From Methylocystis echinoides (lineage in GTDB: Bacteria; Pseudomonadota; Alphaproteobacteria; Rhizobiales; Beijerinckiaceae): a stretch of 64,000 bases of DNA. The stretch lies in assembly GCF_027923385.1 (NCBI RefSeq), contig NZ_BSEC01000001.1:3942001-4006000 (forward strand), written 5' to 3'. This document shows positions 8,679 through 16,637 of this stretch, piece after piece (the first letter of the stretch is position 1; each line of letters begins with the position of its first letter). The notes beneath the pieces are model-generated. The model was given only the letters and a program-made list of their open reading frames with translations. It made no database searches and was not told the DNA's origin. The position numbers and the translations under genes were made by a program.

Positions 8679-8962
8679 CTCTGGATTACGGTCCACGCGC
8701 CTCTTGCCACTGGCTCACTGGCGATCACGCAGACGAGAGTCTTCGACAAGAAGAGCTTCCCGATTTCGAAAACGCTACGACAGTTGCAACCCGCGACAAT
8801 CAAATCGCTGCACATTTATTTTTCGCGCACTCAGGGCACTGGACAGTCTGGGGGTTTGTGTTAGTCTCTGCCTGCGTCAACTTGACGCCCCCAACGTTCA
8901 AAGAAAACACTGGCGAAAAAAAAAAGTTGGGTGGTGGTGGAGATTGAAGAGGAGAGACGGCT

Positions 8963-9130
8963 ATGGCTAACAAAGAACTCGAAATCACGACAAACACCTA
9001 TATTTTCGCTGGGGTTGGCGCCGTTATCATCGGCACACTCGCCGCTTTCGCGCTCGGCGGCGTGCCGAACACCATCGCAGCCGCCGTCGTTGGCGGACTT
9101 GCGGGCGGCTGCCTCGGACTTTTCTTCTAA
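8963..9130 (+). CDS. Small membrane protein, 55 residues
   Basis: A purine-rich Shine-Dalgarno (GAAGAGGAGAG around 8946-8955) precedes ATG 8963. The protein has a polar start (MANKELEITTNTYIFAG) and two Gly/Ala-rich hydrophobic helices (about 14-32 and 37-55), the second ending GGLAGGCLGLFF at the stop. It resembles small glycine-zipper membrane proteins, but no named family is recognised. It stands alone between the protease gene and a convergent CIA30 gene. Confidence 0.65.
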   Translation: MANKELEITTNTYIFAGVGAVIIGTLAAFALGGVPNTIAAAVVGGLAGGCLGLFF

Positions 9131-9499
9131 TCAGGATGGCTGGTTGAGGCCGCTATCCAACGGCTTGAGCCTCATCATCAGGCGGTCTGCAATTGCTGCT
9201 GCAGTTGTAGACCGCGGCCTTGAGAATGCGCCTGATATTGCGCCCCAGCATCAGACATATCTTTTTCCCACACAATTATTGCGAGACACGAAAGCGGAGC
9301 GTGTGAAAAATACGCGACGCGCACATCGATGTCACTCAATTGACTGTTTCGCATAGTCTCCCACGGGTTTAATCTCTCACGCACAAGCGCTGTAGCGCGC
9401 AGGATGGCGCGTCTCGCCATATCGGCGGATGAGACTGATCGCTCCCGCAGAGTCGCTTTTGAAAAATGACTGGTTACGGCGCGCGTTTGATTGCTTTGG
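9131..9499. other. Intergenic stretch, nothing recognised
   Basis: About 370 bases between the small membrane protein gene and the 3' end of the CIA30 gene. I see no convincing coding frame, RNA gene or strong hairpin in it. A homopolymer-rich run (poly-A then GGTGGTGG) just before the small protein gene, at about 8917-8940, is outside this stretch. Confidence 0.4.
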
Positions 9500-10102
9500 T
9501 CAGCGGAAAAATCTGACCCCCCCGACAGAGATGTCCGCAAAAAACTGTCTGCCTATCCCGAGGATTCCCAGTCGCCGCAGGCGATGTATGTTCAGCGGAA
9601 TATCTGTGCGATTAGGAGCGAAACTGCTGAAGGGCAGCCTCAGCGTTTCCCAGTGCGGAACAGCCCTGAACGGCGCACGATACGATTGCCAAGGACGCGT
9701 GAGATCTGTTGTGCGCAAATTGAGTGCGTATTCCTCTCCATTTCCAAAAACGTCGACCTCAATCCCGCTCCAAGAGCTGGCGTCAAAGGGGCCCTGATCA
9801 GGCAAAAAATCGAGAGAGATCTGGACAAAGCCGCCGTTGTTTTCGAGGCTGACGCTTCCCCGCAAACGAATGGCCGCTCGCCCCTCGACCGTCTCGCGAG
9901 TCATGGCCGCCCTGGAAACACCACCCATGACGGTGTCGGTGAACAGCCGCCAGCTTGTTCCAATCGTCGCGATCGGCGCTTCCCTGCTGAGGTCGTCAAT
10001 GATGGGCGCGGCAGTCAGTTGGCCTTCACTTCTGGCCGCCCCATTGACGAACATGCCGGTGAATATGGAGAGGAAGGTGCGGCGCGGTGCATTCATGGAC
10101 AT
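9500..10102 (-). CDS. CIA30 family protein (complex I intermediate-associated protein 30 domain)
   Basis: The 200-residue protein begins MSMNAPRRTFLSIFTGMFVN, a hydrophobic, possibly exported N-terminus, then holds a CIA30 galactose-binding-like beta-sandwich: WRLFTDTVMGGVSRA at the start of the domain, LRGSVSLENNGGFVQ, WSGIEVDVFGNG and FADISVGGVRFF at the end. In mitochondria CIA30/NDUFAF1 helps assemble complex I; bacterial members are poorly characterised and often sit beside other metabolic genes. The upstream region, shared divergently with the TonB receptor gene, contains the B12 riboswitch on the other strand. Its role here is unknown. Confidence 0.85.
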   Translation of the reverse strand: MSMNAPRRTFLSIFTGMFVNGAARSEGQLTAAPIIDDLSREAPIATIGTSWRLFTDTVMGGVSRAAMTRETVEGRAAIRLRGSVSLENNGGFVQISLDFLPDQGPFDASSWSGIEVDVFGNGEEYALNLRTTDLTRPWQSYRAPFRAVPHWETLRLPFSSFAPNRTDIPLNIHRLRRLGILGIGRQFFADISVGGVRFFR

Positions 10103-10291
10103 AAACTAAGTTTGTCGAGCGCCGCAGGGAAGCCTCAACGCGCAAATCTCGCCCTTTCGCCACGGCAAGGCCCTCCTGACCCGACGTCGCGGCCTTGCCG
10201 CCCCACCCCCCGAGTGAGACCGGCGCAATCATCGGCCTCGCTTTCGCCAAGGTTGCGCTATTCGGTCAGGAACCGGGCGCCGTCTGGGCCG

Positions 10292-10313
10292 TGTGATATT
10301 TGATACACATCAA
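10292..10313 (+). promoter_or_regulatory. Overlapping FNR/FixK-type and PpsR-type sites
   Basis: TTGATACACATCAA at 10300-10313 is a perfect FNR/FixK consensus (TTGAT-N4-ATCAA). Overlapping it, 10292-10309 is a perfect TGT-N12-ACA with the extended ends TGTG...CACA, the PpsR/CrtJ consensus. An AT-rich -10 candidate (GAATAT region around 10338-10345) lies at roughly the spacing of a class II FNR-activated promoter. The site is about 70 bases upstream of the cobalamin riboswitch. Both matches are direct; binding is inferred. Confidence 0.6.
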
Positions 10314-10367
10314 CCAGAAACGCTCGCCTGGGTCATTGGAATATTGACCCGGCGCCAGGGAAGCGCT

Positions 10368-10545
10368 TCCCTGCGGGGGATGGTTCCCGAAAGGGATCAA
10401 AAGGGAATGCGGTGAGCGCGCTCAGCGCGCAATGCCGCAGCTGCCCCCGCAACTGTAAGCGGCGAGCATTTAGAGCCGAAATGCCACTGGGGAGACCTGG
10501 GAAGGCGGCTCGAAGCGACGACCCGTGAGCCAGGAGACCTGCCAT
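10368..10545 (+). promoter_or_regulatory. Cobalamin (B12) riboswitch
   Basis: The conserved core elements occur in order: AAAAGGGAATGCGGTG near 10399-10414, GCAGCTGCCCCCGCAACTG around the B12 box (10437-10455, followed by TAAGCGGCGAGC), GCCACTGG, TGGGAAGGC, and the closing GACGACCCGTGAGCCAGGAG ending with ACCTGCC near 10543. It lies in the leader of the TonB receptor gene, whose ATG is 140 bases further on. Cobalamin binding normally lowers expression of the gene downstream. The exact 5' limit of the aptamer is approximate. Confidence 0.95.
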
Positions 10546-10685
10546 CGATTCGTGGTCACGCGCGGAAGCGTCGGGCGGGGTGTCTCGACGGGGCGGTCTA
10601 TGTAGAGGCTCGGCCGTATTCCAACGCGCCGGGCAAAGGCATCGACCATTCGCGGTGACGGGTCCACGTTGCCGCGAGAATTACC

Positions 10686-13223
10686 ATGAATTACTCTGCC
10701 CTGAGACACGCGCTCCTCATGAGATCACGGAGCCCGTTCAAGCGTGTCCATCTATCAGGGGTGGCGCTCCTGATCTTGTCCAGCTCAGCGCTCGCCCAAA
10801 CGAGCCTTCCCACCATCAACATTGGCGGCTCCATTAAGCGGACCGCGACTCGACCAGCCCAGCGTGCGATGCAACCGGCCCACGCCGTCAGGCCAGCGCT
10901 CCCTGTCGCCGCGGCGACCGCCATCCCGGATGACGGACTCGATTCCTCGGCGCAGCAGACCACCGCGCTCGGTCCGAGAATACAGTATCCGGCGTCGCCA
11001 AAAGAAATGCCGTCATCGAGTGAGCGCTTCTTCACCGGTGGTCAGATCAATACGATCCCGGCGTTTCGCCCCGGCGAAGCGCTCGAAATCGTGCCGGGCC
11101 TCGCTGTCACGCAGCATGCCGGCGAGGGCAAGGCCAACCAGTATTATCTTCGCGGCTTCGACCTCGATCACGGTACGGATCTCGCGCTTTATCTCGACGC
11201 CATGCCGCTCAACATGCGCACGCATGGCCATGGGCAAGGCTATGCCGACGCCAATTTCGTTATCCCGGAAATGCTCGCCGCGGTCGACGCCCGCAAAGGT
11301 CCCTATAACGTCGAGGACGGCGACTTCTCCAACGCCGGCACGATCCGGATGCAATATTTGCGAAAGGTTCCGCAGGGCGTCTACGCGACGACAGGCGGCG
11401 CATTCAATTTCGGCCGTGTTTTCGGCATGAGATCATGGGAATTCAGCGGCGGCGATATTTTTGGCGGTGGCGAAATCTCGACTTACGACGGGCCCTGGCG
11501 TGTTCCCAATAACGCGCGCAAGATCAACGCTGTCCTGCGCTGGTCTCGCGGCGAAGAGAGCGATGGACTGTCCGTCACAGGCATGGCCTACGCCAACCGA
11601 TGGAATTCGACCGATCAGATTCCACTCCGTCTCTTCGAGCAGGGCTTCTCGCCTTGGGGAAGCATAAGCCCAACTGACGGCGGCGATACGACACGCTTCA
11701 GCCTTTCCGGCCGCTGGGCGCGGGAGACAGCGACCGACAAGTCGACGGTCGAAGCGTTCGTCATGCATTCCACGCTCGATCTCTACAACAACTTCACCTA
11801 TTTCCTGACAAATCCGGTCCTCGGCGACCAGTTTCGCCAATTCGATCGTCGCACCATGATTGGCGGCAACGCCTACCACGCGTTCAAGCTCAATCTCTTC
11901 GAGAACAAGGAAAGCGAACTGAGGGTTGGCGTCCAGTCGCGCTACGACGACATCCGGCTGGGAGTCCAGAATGCGGTGCAGCGCATGCCCTATGACACGC
12001 CGCGCAACGATCAGCTTGGGGAAGGAAACATTTCGCTTTTCTCCGATATCAAGACAAAATGGGCGCCCTGGCTCAGGACCGTCATTGGCGCACGCCTGGA
12101 TTATTACTGGGGCTCCAACCAGGGTTTGCAGGCCTATTGGGACGCACCGCTCTTCCCGCGCATCGATTCGTCCGGCTTCGATCCGTCTGCGCCATTCCGC
12201 ATCTGGACCGGTCCCGCGAACAGCGGGGCCGCCGCCGCGCAGCTGCTCAGCCCGAAGGCGTCCGTCATCCTCAATCCGTGGGATAACACGACCGACTTCT
12301 ACCTGAACTTTGGCCGCGGCTTCCATTCGAACGACCTGCGCGCGACGACGCAGCGCCTTGCGACCACCGAACTCGGCGAGGATGGCGGCTATCTTTCGGT
12401 TCGAAAGCAGGGCCTGCTGTCACCCTCGACCGGCGCCGAAATCGGCGTGAAGACCAGGGCGATTGACAGGCTTGAAAGCGCCGCCACGCTGTTCTTCATT
12501 CAGACCGCCCAGGAAAACATCTTTGAAGGCGACAGCGGCAACACCGTGATCGCGCGCGGCGCCAATCGCATCGGCGTCGAACTCACCAATCACTGGCGCC
12601 CGCTGTCCTGGCTCGCCTTCGAAGGGGATGTGACGGCCACCCATGCGCGATTCAGGGGCGTCGACAGAGAGCAGTCTCAGCTGTTCATCGATCTCCTGCA
12701 ACCAGGCGCGTTCGAATGGGGCTCCTGGTTAAGCAACATGCCGGGGAATTATCTCGTCAATGCGACGCCGATCGTCGCGACCGCGACTCTTGAACTCGGC
12801 GAGGCGACCGGCTGGTTCGGCAATTTCAAATATCGCTATATCGCGCCCCGCGCGCTCACTCAGGACGGTTTCCTCAAGAGTCCGGCAATCGGAACGGTGA
12901 ACGCCCGTGCCGGCTATCGCTGGAAGGAGGGCTGGAAACTCCAGCTCGACGTGTTCAACATGTTCAATTCGCGGTCGCAGCAAATTGCCTATGGCTATGG
13001 CTCGCTCATCCCAACCGACCCGCTTTTCCAGGCCTGTAACGGCGGCCTCAGCGCGCCGACGACGGAAGCTGTCTGCAGCGTCGGCCAGATGGGCGTCGTC
13101 GGGCATCCGATCGAGCGACCGTCCTGGCGCCTGACGTTCGGCGGGCCGCTGGACGTCGATCTGCTGACGGCAAAAGCGCCCAGCCTGAGCGAACCATTCC
13201 AGTTCGTGAAGTTTTGGGAGTAG
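10686..13223 (+). CDS. TonB-dependent outer-membrane receptor, probably cobalamin-related
   Basis: An 845-residue TonB-dependent receptor. A signal peptide covers roughly residues 1-38 (hydrophobic VALLILSSSALAQ, then TSLP). A Pro/Ala-rich linker leads to a plug domain near 115-235 (FRPGEALEIVPGLAVTQHAG, YYLRGFDLDHGTDLALYLD, the His-rich THGHGQGYADANF, and VDARKGPYNVEDGDFSNAG), followed by a long beta-barrel ending in WRLTFGGPLDVDL and a terminal aromatic region (FVKFWE). It is longer than enterobacterial BtuB (about 600 residues), so the substrate is not certain, but the cobalamin riboswitch in its leader makes a corrinoid the leading candidate. No BtuCDF or TonB/ExbB genes are in the window. 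B12 is needed by BchE and AerR encoded here. Confidence 0.9.
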   Translation: MNYSALRHALLMRSRSPFKRVHLSGVALLILSSSALAQTSLPTINIGGSIKRTATRPAQRAMQPAHAVRPALPVAAATAIPDDGLDSSAQQTTALGPRIQYPASPKEMPSSSERFFTGGQINTIPAFRPGEALEIVPGLAVTQHAGEGKANQYYLRGFDLDHGTDLALYLDAMPLNMRTHGHGQGYADANFVIPEMLAAVDARKGPYNVEDGDFSNAGTIRMQYLRKVPQGVYATTGGAFNFGRVFGMRSWEFSGGDIFGGGEISTYDGPWRVPNNARKINAVLRWSRGEESDGLSVTGMAYANRWNSTDQIPLRLFEQGFSPWGSISPTDGGDTTRFSLSGRWARETATDKSTVEAFVMHSTLDLYNNFTYFLTNPVLGDQFRQFDRRTMIGGNAYHAFKLNLFENKESELRVGVQSRYDDIRLGVQNAVQRMPYDTPRNDQLGEGNISLFSDIKTKWAPWLRTVIGARLDYYWGSNQGLQAYWDAPLFPRIDSSGFDPSAPFRIWTGPANSGAAAAQLLSPKASVILNPWDNTTDFYLNFGRGFHSNDLRATTQRLATTELGEDGGYLSVRKQGLLSPSTGAEIGVKTRAIDRLESAATLFFIQTAQENIFEGDSGNTVIARGANRIGVELTNHWRPLSWLAFEGDVTATHARFRGVDREQSQLFIDLLQPGAFEWGSWLSNMPGNYLVNATPIVATATLELGEATGWFGNFKYRYIAPRALTQDGFLKSPAIGTVNARAGYRWKEGWKLQLDVFNMFNSRSQQIAYGYGSLIPTDPLFQACNGGLSAPTTEAVCSVGQMGVVGHPIERPSWRLTFGGPLDVDLLTAKAPSLSEPFQFVKFWE

Positions 13224-13278
13224 GCAGAACCCTGTGCATGGCGCTGACAGCGTAGACCCAGAGGGTCGCGTCCCTCTC

Positions 13279-13494
13279 TCAATAGTGGGGGGGAGGCGCC
13301 TCTGGGGCATCCCGAGCGGGCCCGATATTTTGCAGTTCTTCACGCAGCCGGGTGACTTCTTTTTCGAGAACTTCGATCTTGCGCCAGTGCGAAGTGATGA
13401 CCTCGTTCAATTCGGCGATCGTCCTGTCCTGGTGCGTGATCAACTCCTCCAGCAGGTCGAGGCGGGAACTCTGGTTTCCTGGCTGATCGTTCAT
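13279..13494 (-). CDS. slyX: SlyX family protein
   Basis: The 71-residue product from ATG 13494 (GGGA a few bases upstream) matches the SlyX family in size and layout: a coiled-coil helix RLDLLEELITHQDRTIAEL, then SHWRKIEVLEKEVTRLREEL, ending in a Pro-rich tail with APPPHY. Members are small coiled-coil proteins of unknown function, named from a lysis-suppressor context in Escherichia coli. In-frame starts further upstream (13506, 13572) would add residues unlike the family. It is convergent with the TonB receptor gene. Confidence 0.85.
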   Translation of the reverse strand: MNDQPGNQSSRLDLLEELITHQDRTIAELNEVITSHWRKIEVLEKEVTRLREELQNIGPARDAPEAPPPHY

Positions 13495-13607
13495 TCGAGA
13501 TCCCATGTTTGCGCGCTTTTCGCGGAACCGAGAGCGGCTCGACGCCGCTTCAGATGACCCGTCACTGCTCAAACTGCGTTATTCCATCCCCTTGTGGCTC
13601 GATCTGT

Positions 13608-13739
13608 TCAGAAAGGCCGTCTCCGCCTTGGAAGCTTTTGTTTGCGACTGCGGAGGAACCCAAAAATGATGGCGGTCAGGGCCAGCGTGACCATGAGCAC
13701 GACGAGCGCGGCGAGAAGGACGTTGCCGAGGTATTCCAT
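13608..13739 (-). CDS. Small single-pass membrane protein, 43 residues
   Basis: A short frame encodes a start MEYLGNVLLAALVVLMVTLA, one strong hydrophobic helix (about 7-29), and a basic tail (RSRKQKLPRRRRPF) that would keep the C-terminus in the cytoplasm. The Shine-Dalgarno is weak (TAGGG). It lies upstream of slyX on the same strand. Hydrophobicity pattern and charge asymmetry support a real protein; the family is unknown. Confidence 0.5.
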   Translation of the reverse strand: MEYLGNVLLAALVVLMVTLALTAIIFGFLRSRKQKLPRRRRPF

Positions 13740-13935
13740 GCGTCGACCCTACCCCATCTGCGGCGACGAAAATACAGCGCGCGGCGACCTTTCCGCCGCA
13801 GGCTCCCGGTCACTGAGATGAGCCGGCAGATTCGGGGCGGTGGGCGCGGCCAAAAACCATAAAAGCCGACGAGAGTTGCTAGTTCGGCGAGAATGTAGCC
13901 ATACTGGCTGGCGTATAAGTCATGGGAGTATGTCT

Positions 13936-14271
13936 ATGCTTCGGAAAATCTCGTTGCTCGTGGCGATGATAACGGCTTTTGCCTTGCCGGCGAGCGAGGC
14001 CCTGGCTTGGCGCGCCGGCGGTTACCATGGCGGATATCGGGGCGGATATCGCGGTGGCTATTATGGTGGCGGGTATCGCGCCGGATATTACGGTGGGTAT
14101 CGTGGCGGCTACGGCGGGTATTATCGCCCGGGCTATGGCGTGGGAGCCGCGGCGGCTGGCGCTGCATTGGGATTGGGAGCGGCTGCCGCAGGTGCGGCTG
14201 CGGCGGGAGCCTACTCCGGCGGCAATTCCTGCTATGTCTGGAACGGCTACAATTGGGTTTGGGCCTGCTAA
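13936..14271 (+). CDS. Secreted Gly/Tyr-rich repeat protein
   Basis: GGGAG at 13924-13928 is spaced seven bases from ATG 13936, preferred to ATG 13930. The 111-residue product has a signal peptide (MLRKISLLVAMITAFALPAS, cleavage after SEALA), a block of GGYRGGYRGGYYGGGYRAGY repeats, then an Ala/Gly helix-like stretch (VGAAAAGAALGLGAAAAGAA) and a C-terminal NSCYVWNGYNWVWAC with two cysteines that could form a disulfide. Proteins of this composition are common and uncharacterised in Hyphomicrobiales envelopes. The coding DNA is internally repetitive. Confidence 0.8.
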   Translation: MLRKISLLVAMITAFALPASEALAWRAGGYHGGYRGGYRGGYYGGGYRAGYYGGYRGGYGGYYRPGYGVGAAAAGAALGLGAAAAGAAAAGAYSGGNSCYVWNGYNWVWAC

Positions 14272-14363
14272 GCAGAAGCTTGACCAGGGCGCATGAGCTG
14301 GCAGGAGAGCGACACGCTCTCTCAAGCAGTTCAGGCGCCCGGGCTCACATCTGAGCCAACCAA

Positions 14364-14396
14364 CAAAAAGCCCCTACGCCAATGTTCGCAGGGGCT
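14364..14396 (-). terminator. Rho-independent terminator on the minus strand
   Basis: AGCCCCT at 14369-14375 pairs with AGGGGCT at 14390-14396. On the minus strand the hairpin is followed by a run of T (the A tract at 14365-14369 on the plus strand). It lies just downstream of the 27-residue frame at 14443-14526, and would end that transcript or the GltB-like transcript. Confidence 0.75.
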
Positions 14397-14442
14397 AACT
14401 CAAAAAAACCAATTGAAACAGCCGCTTCCGAGCGGTGGAATA

Positions 14443-14526
14443 TTAGAGCGAACCCGCTACGAAGAAAACACTGCCGGCGTAAGCGATGACGGTGATTACG
14501 AGGAAAAGTTCCAAAAACCCGGTCAT
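14443..14526 (-). CDS. Very small membrane protein, 27 residues
   Basis: A 28-codon frame with an excellent Shine-Dalgarno (AAGGGAG seven bases before ATG 14526) encoding one transmembrane helix, MTGFLELFLVITVIAYAGSV and then FFVAGSL. A rho-independent terminator follows 47 bases after the stop. The combination of ribosome binding site, hydrophobic helix and terminator makes a real single-gene unit plausible. It resembles KdpF-type or cytochrome oxidase accessory peptides only in size; no family is recognised. Confidence 0.55.
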   Translation of the reverse strand: MTGFLELFLVITVIAYAGSVFFVAGSL

Positions 14527-14687
14527 CACAACGCTCCCTTCCCCACGGCTCTCCCCGCCGCTCAGCTAGAGAACGCAGGACCGCGCCAAACGGTTCCATT
14601 TTTTCTGACGGGAAGGCGCGCGCAGACAGGGAAGGACGGCGCGCCGTGGAGCTCCAATTCATGGCGGTCGCAGGTGGCGGCCCCTCA

Positions 14688-16346
14688 TCAGGTCGAAACG
14701 AAGCGCTCCGCCGAACGCAAGGCCTCTCCCTGCCCTGAACCGCCTGCGCGCGCCTGACTCCAGGCCGCGGCATAGCGCGCATCGGCGTCGCCGCTGACGA
14801 ATGACCCGGGCATTGGCGGCGGCCAGAGTTCGGCGAAACTCGCGACGGAAACGCCGGACACCCGACGATAGAAATGGGTCGGGCGGAAACCGCTCGGGTG
14901 GTCGATCCCTGCCGAGGCCGCCAGTTCGGCCAGGGCCACCATCGTGGAGCGATGATAATTATAGACCCTCTCGGCCTTGTTCGCCGCAACAAGCGCCCGC
15001 GCGCGCAACGGGTCCTGCGTCGCAACGCCCGTGGGGCATCGGTCGGTATGACACTTCAGCGACTGGATGCATCCCAGGGCGAACATGAAACCGCGCGCGC
15101 TGTTGCACCAATCCGCGCCCAGCGCCAGCGCCCGCGCGATTTCGAAGGCGGTCGCCACCTTGCCGGAGACGCCGAGACGGATGCGATGACGCGCGCCAAT
15201 CCCGATCAAGGCGTGATGCGCAAGCGTCAGCCCCTCGCGCATCGGCATCCCAAGATGGTCCATGAATTCCAGCGGCGCGGCGCCGGTGCCCCCCTCCTTG
15301 CCATCGATGACGATGAAATCAGGGTAGACATTGGTCTCGAGCATCGCCTTGCAGAGAGAAAGGAAATCCTCTGGCTGGCCGATGCATAATTTGAACCCGA
15401 CGGGTTTGCCGAGAGACAGGGCCCGCAGTCGTCCGATGAACTGCATCAACTCCAAAGGCGTGTGGAAGGCGGAATGCGTTGCGGGGGAAACGCAATCCGC
15501 GCCGGCGCGCACGCCCCGGATACGGGCAATCTCCGGCGTCACCTTGGCTGCTGGAAGAATGCCGCCATGGCCGGGTTTCGCACCCTGACTCAGCTTGATC
15601 TCGATCATCTTGATCTGATCGTTGCGGGCCACCTCGGCGAAGGCCTCGGGATCGAAGGCGCCGTCGAGGGTGCGGCAGCCAAAATATCCGGAACCGATCT
15701 CCCAGATAAGATCTCCGCCATGGCGGCTATGGTAGGGCGAAAAACCACCCTCACCCGTATCATGCGCGAAGCCGCCCATCCGCGCCCCCGCGTTCAGCGC
15801 CAGAATCGCGTTGGCGCTGAGCGAGCCGAAACTCATCGCCGAGATGTTGAAGATCGACATGTCATACGGTTGAAGGCAGTCCGGCCCGCCGACGCGCACG
15901 CGAAAGTTTGCGCCTTTTGCCTTTCTCGGCGTCATGGAATGCGCAAGCCACTCGAACCCTTCGCCATAAACATTCAGTTGCGTGCCAAAAGGCAGATTGT
16001 CGACGCTGTTTTTGGCGCGCTGATAGATCACCGTTCGGGTTTCGCGGCTGAACGGATAGCCGTGGGTTTCATCCTCGAGGAAGTATTGCCTGATTTCGGG
16101 GCGAAAACCCTCCAGAAGAAAGCGCAAATGCGCCGAAATGGGATAGTTGCGCAGCACGGCGTGGCGGGTCTGAACGAGGTCGTAGAGGCCGACGGCGCTC
16201 ATTGCGCCCAAGAGGAGCGTCGCCAAGAGAGAGGCGCCGTTCAGGCTCGCGCCGAAAGCGCTGATCAATGCGACAACGCCAATCAGGCTGAGCGTAAGCG
16301 GCAGAAACCTCAACTCAAAGGCAAGCATCAGAGGTCGGGGCAACAT
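14688..16346 (-). CDS. FMN-binding glutamate synthase family protein (GltB-like)
   Basis: The protein (552 residues from ATG 16346, preceded by AAAGGGAAA) has two N-terminal membrane helices (about 3-45) followed by a glutamate synthase FMN-binding barrel: SIFNISAMSFGSLSANAI, AHDTGEGGFSPYH, MIEIKLSQGAKPGHGG, FIVIDGKEGGTGAAP and the cysteine cluster in CIQSLKCHTDRCPTGVAT, which would hold a 3Fe-4S centre. There is no glutaminase domain, so it is not a complete GltB. Membrane-anchored stand-alone members are widespread and their substrate is not established. A TTG at 16382 is an alternative start. Confidence 0.87.
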   Translation of the reverse strand: MLPRPLMLAFELRFLPLTLSLIGVVALISAFGASLNGASLLATLLLGAMSAVGLYDLVQTRHAVLRNYPISAHLRFLLEGFRPEIRQYFLEDETHGYPFSRETRTVIYQRAKNSVDNLPFGTQLNVYGEGFEWLAHSMTPRKAKGANFRVRVGGPDCLQPYDMSIFNISAMSFGSLSANAILALNAGARMGGFAHDTGEGGFSPYHSRHGGDLIWEIGSGYFGCRTLDGAFDPEAFAEVARNDQIKMIEIKLSQGAKPGHGGILPAAKVTPEIARIRGVRAGADCVSPATHSAFHTPLELMQFIGRLRALSLGKPVGFKLCIGQPEDFLSLCKAMLETNVYPDFIVIDGKEGGTGAAPLEFMDHLGMPMREGLTLAHHALIGIGARHRIRLGVSGKVATAFEIARALALGADWCNSARGFMFALGCIQSLKCHTDRCPTGVATQDPLRARALVAANKAERVYNYHRSTMVALAELAASAGIDHPSGFRPTHFYRRVSGVSVASFAELWPPPMPGSFVSGDADARYAAAWSQARAGGSGQGEALRSAERFVST

Positions 16347-16490
16347 CAAGAATTTCCCTTTGGGGGCGCATATGGGGCTCAACCATAGCCAAATAACCGA
16401 CGCCTGCGAAATGCGACGCGCGAACAGGTTCAGGACAACTAAAAAGGGAATGCGATCGGTCGGCTGCTGTTACAAGCTCGAAATTCGAAA

Positions 16491-16562
16491 CGCCCGGCCG
16501 GGAAAAACCTTAATGACCCAGCTTTCGGCAGCCCGAAGGGGGTAAATTTGCGCCCGGCCGGG
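16491..16562. repeat. Pair of identical palindromic 12-mers, 60 bases apart
   Basis: CGCCCGGCCGGG occurs at 16491-16502 and again at 16551-16562. Each contains the perfect palindrome CCCGGCCGGG. They lie in the gap between hemN and the GltB-like gene, possibly as part of a transcription end for hemN or a regulator site. The function is unknown. Confidence 0.5.
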
Positions 16563-16637
16563 CAGCGCCGCCGGTTGCAGCCGGCTCGACGCGCCATTCC
16601 CGCAGAATCGCCGGAGCCAAGGCGAAACCGGCCGATA

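Noticed and set aside
13936-14271. Gly/Tyr repeat region as a DNA tandem-repeat locus or CRISPR
   Set aside because: The repeat units are short, imperfect and in frame, encoding a secreted Gly-rich protein; there are no spacers.
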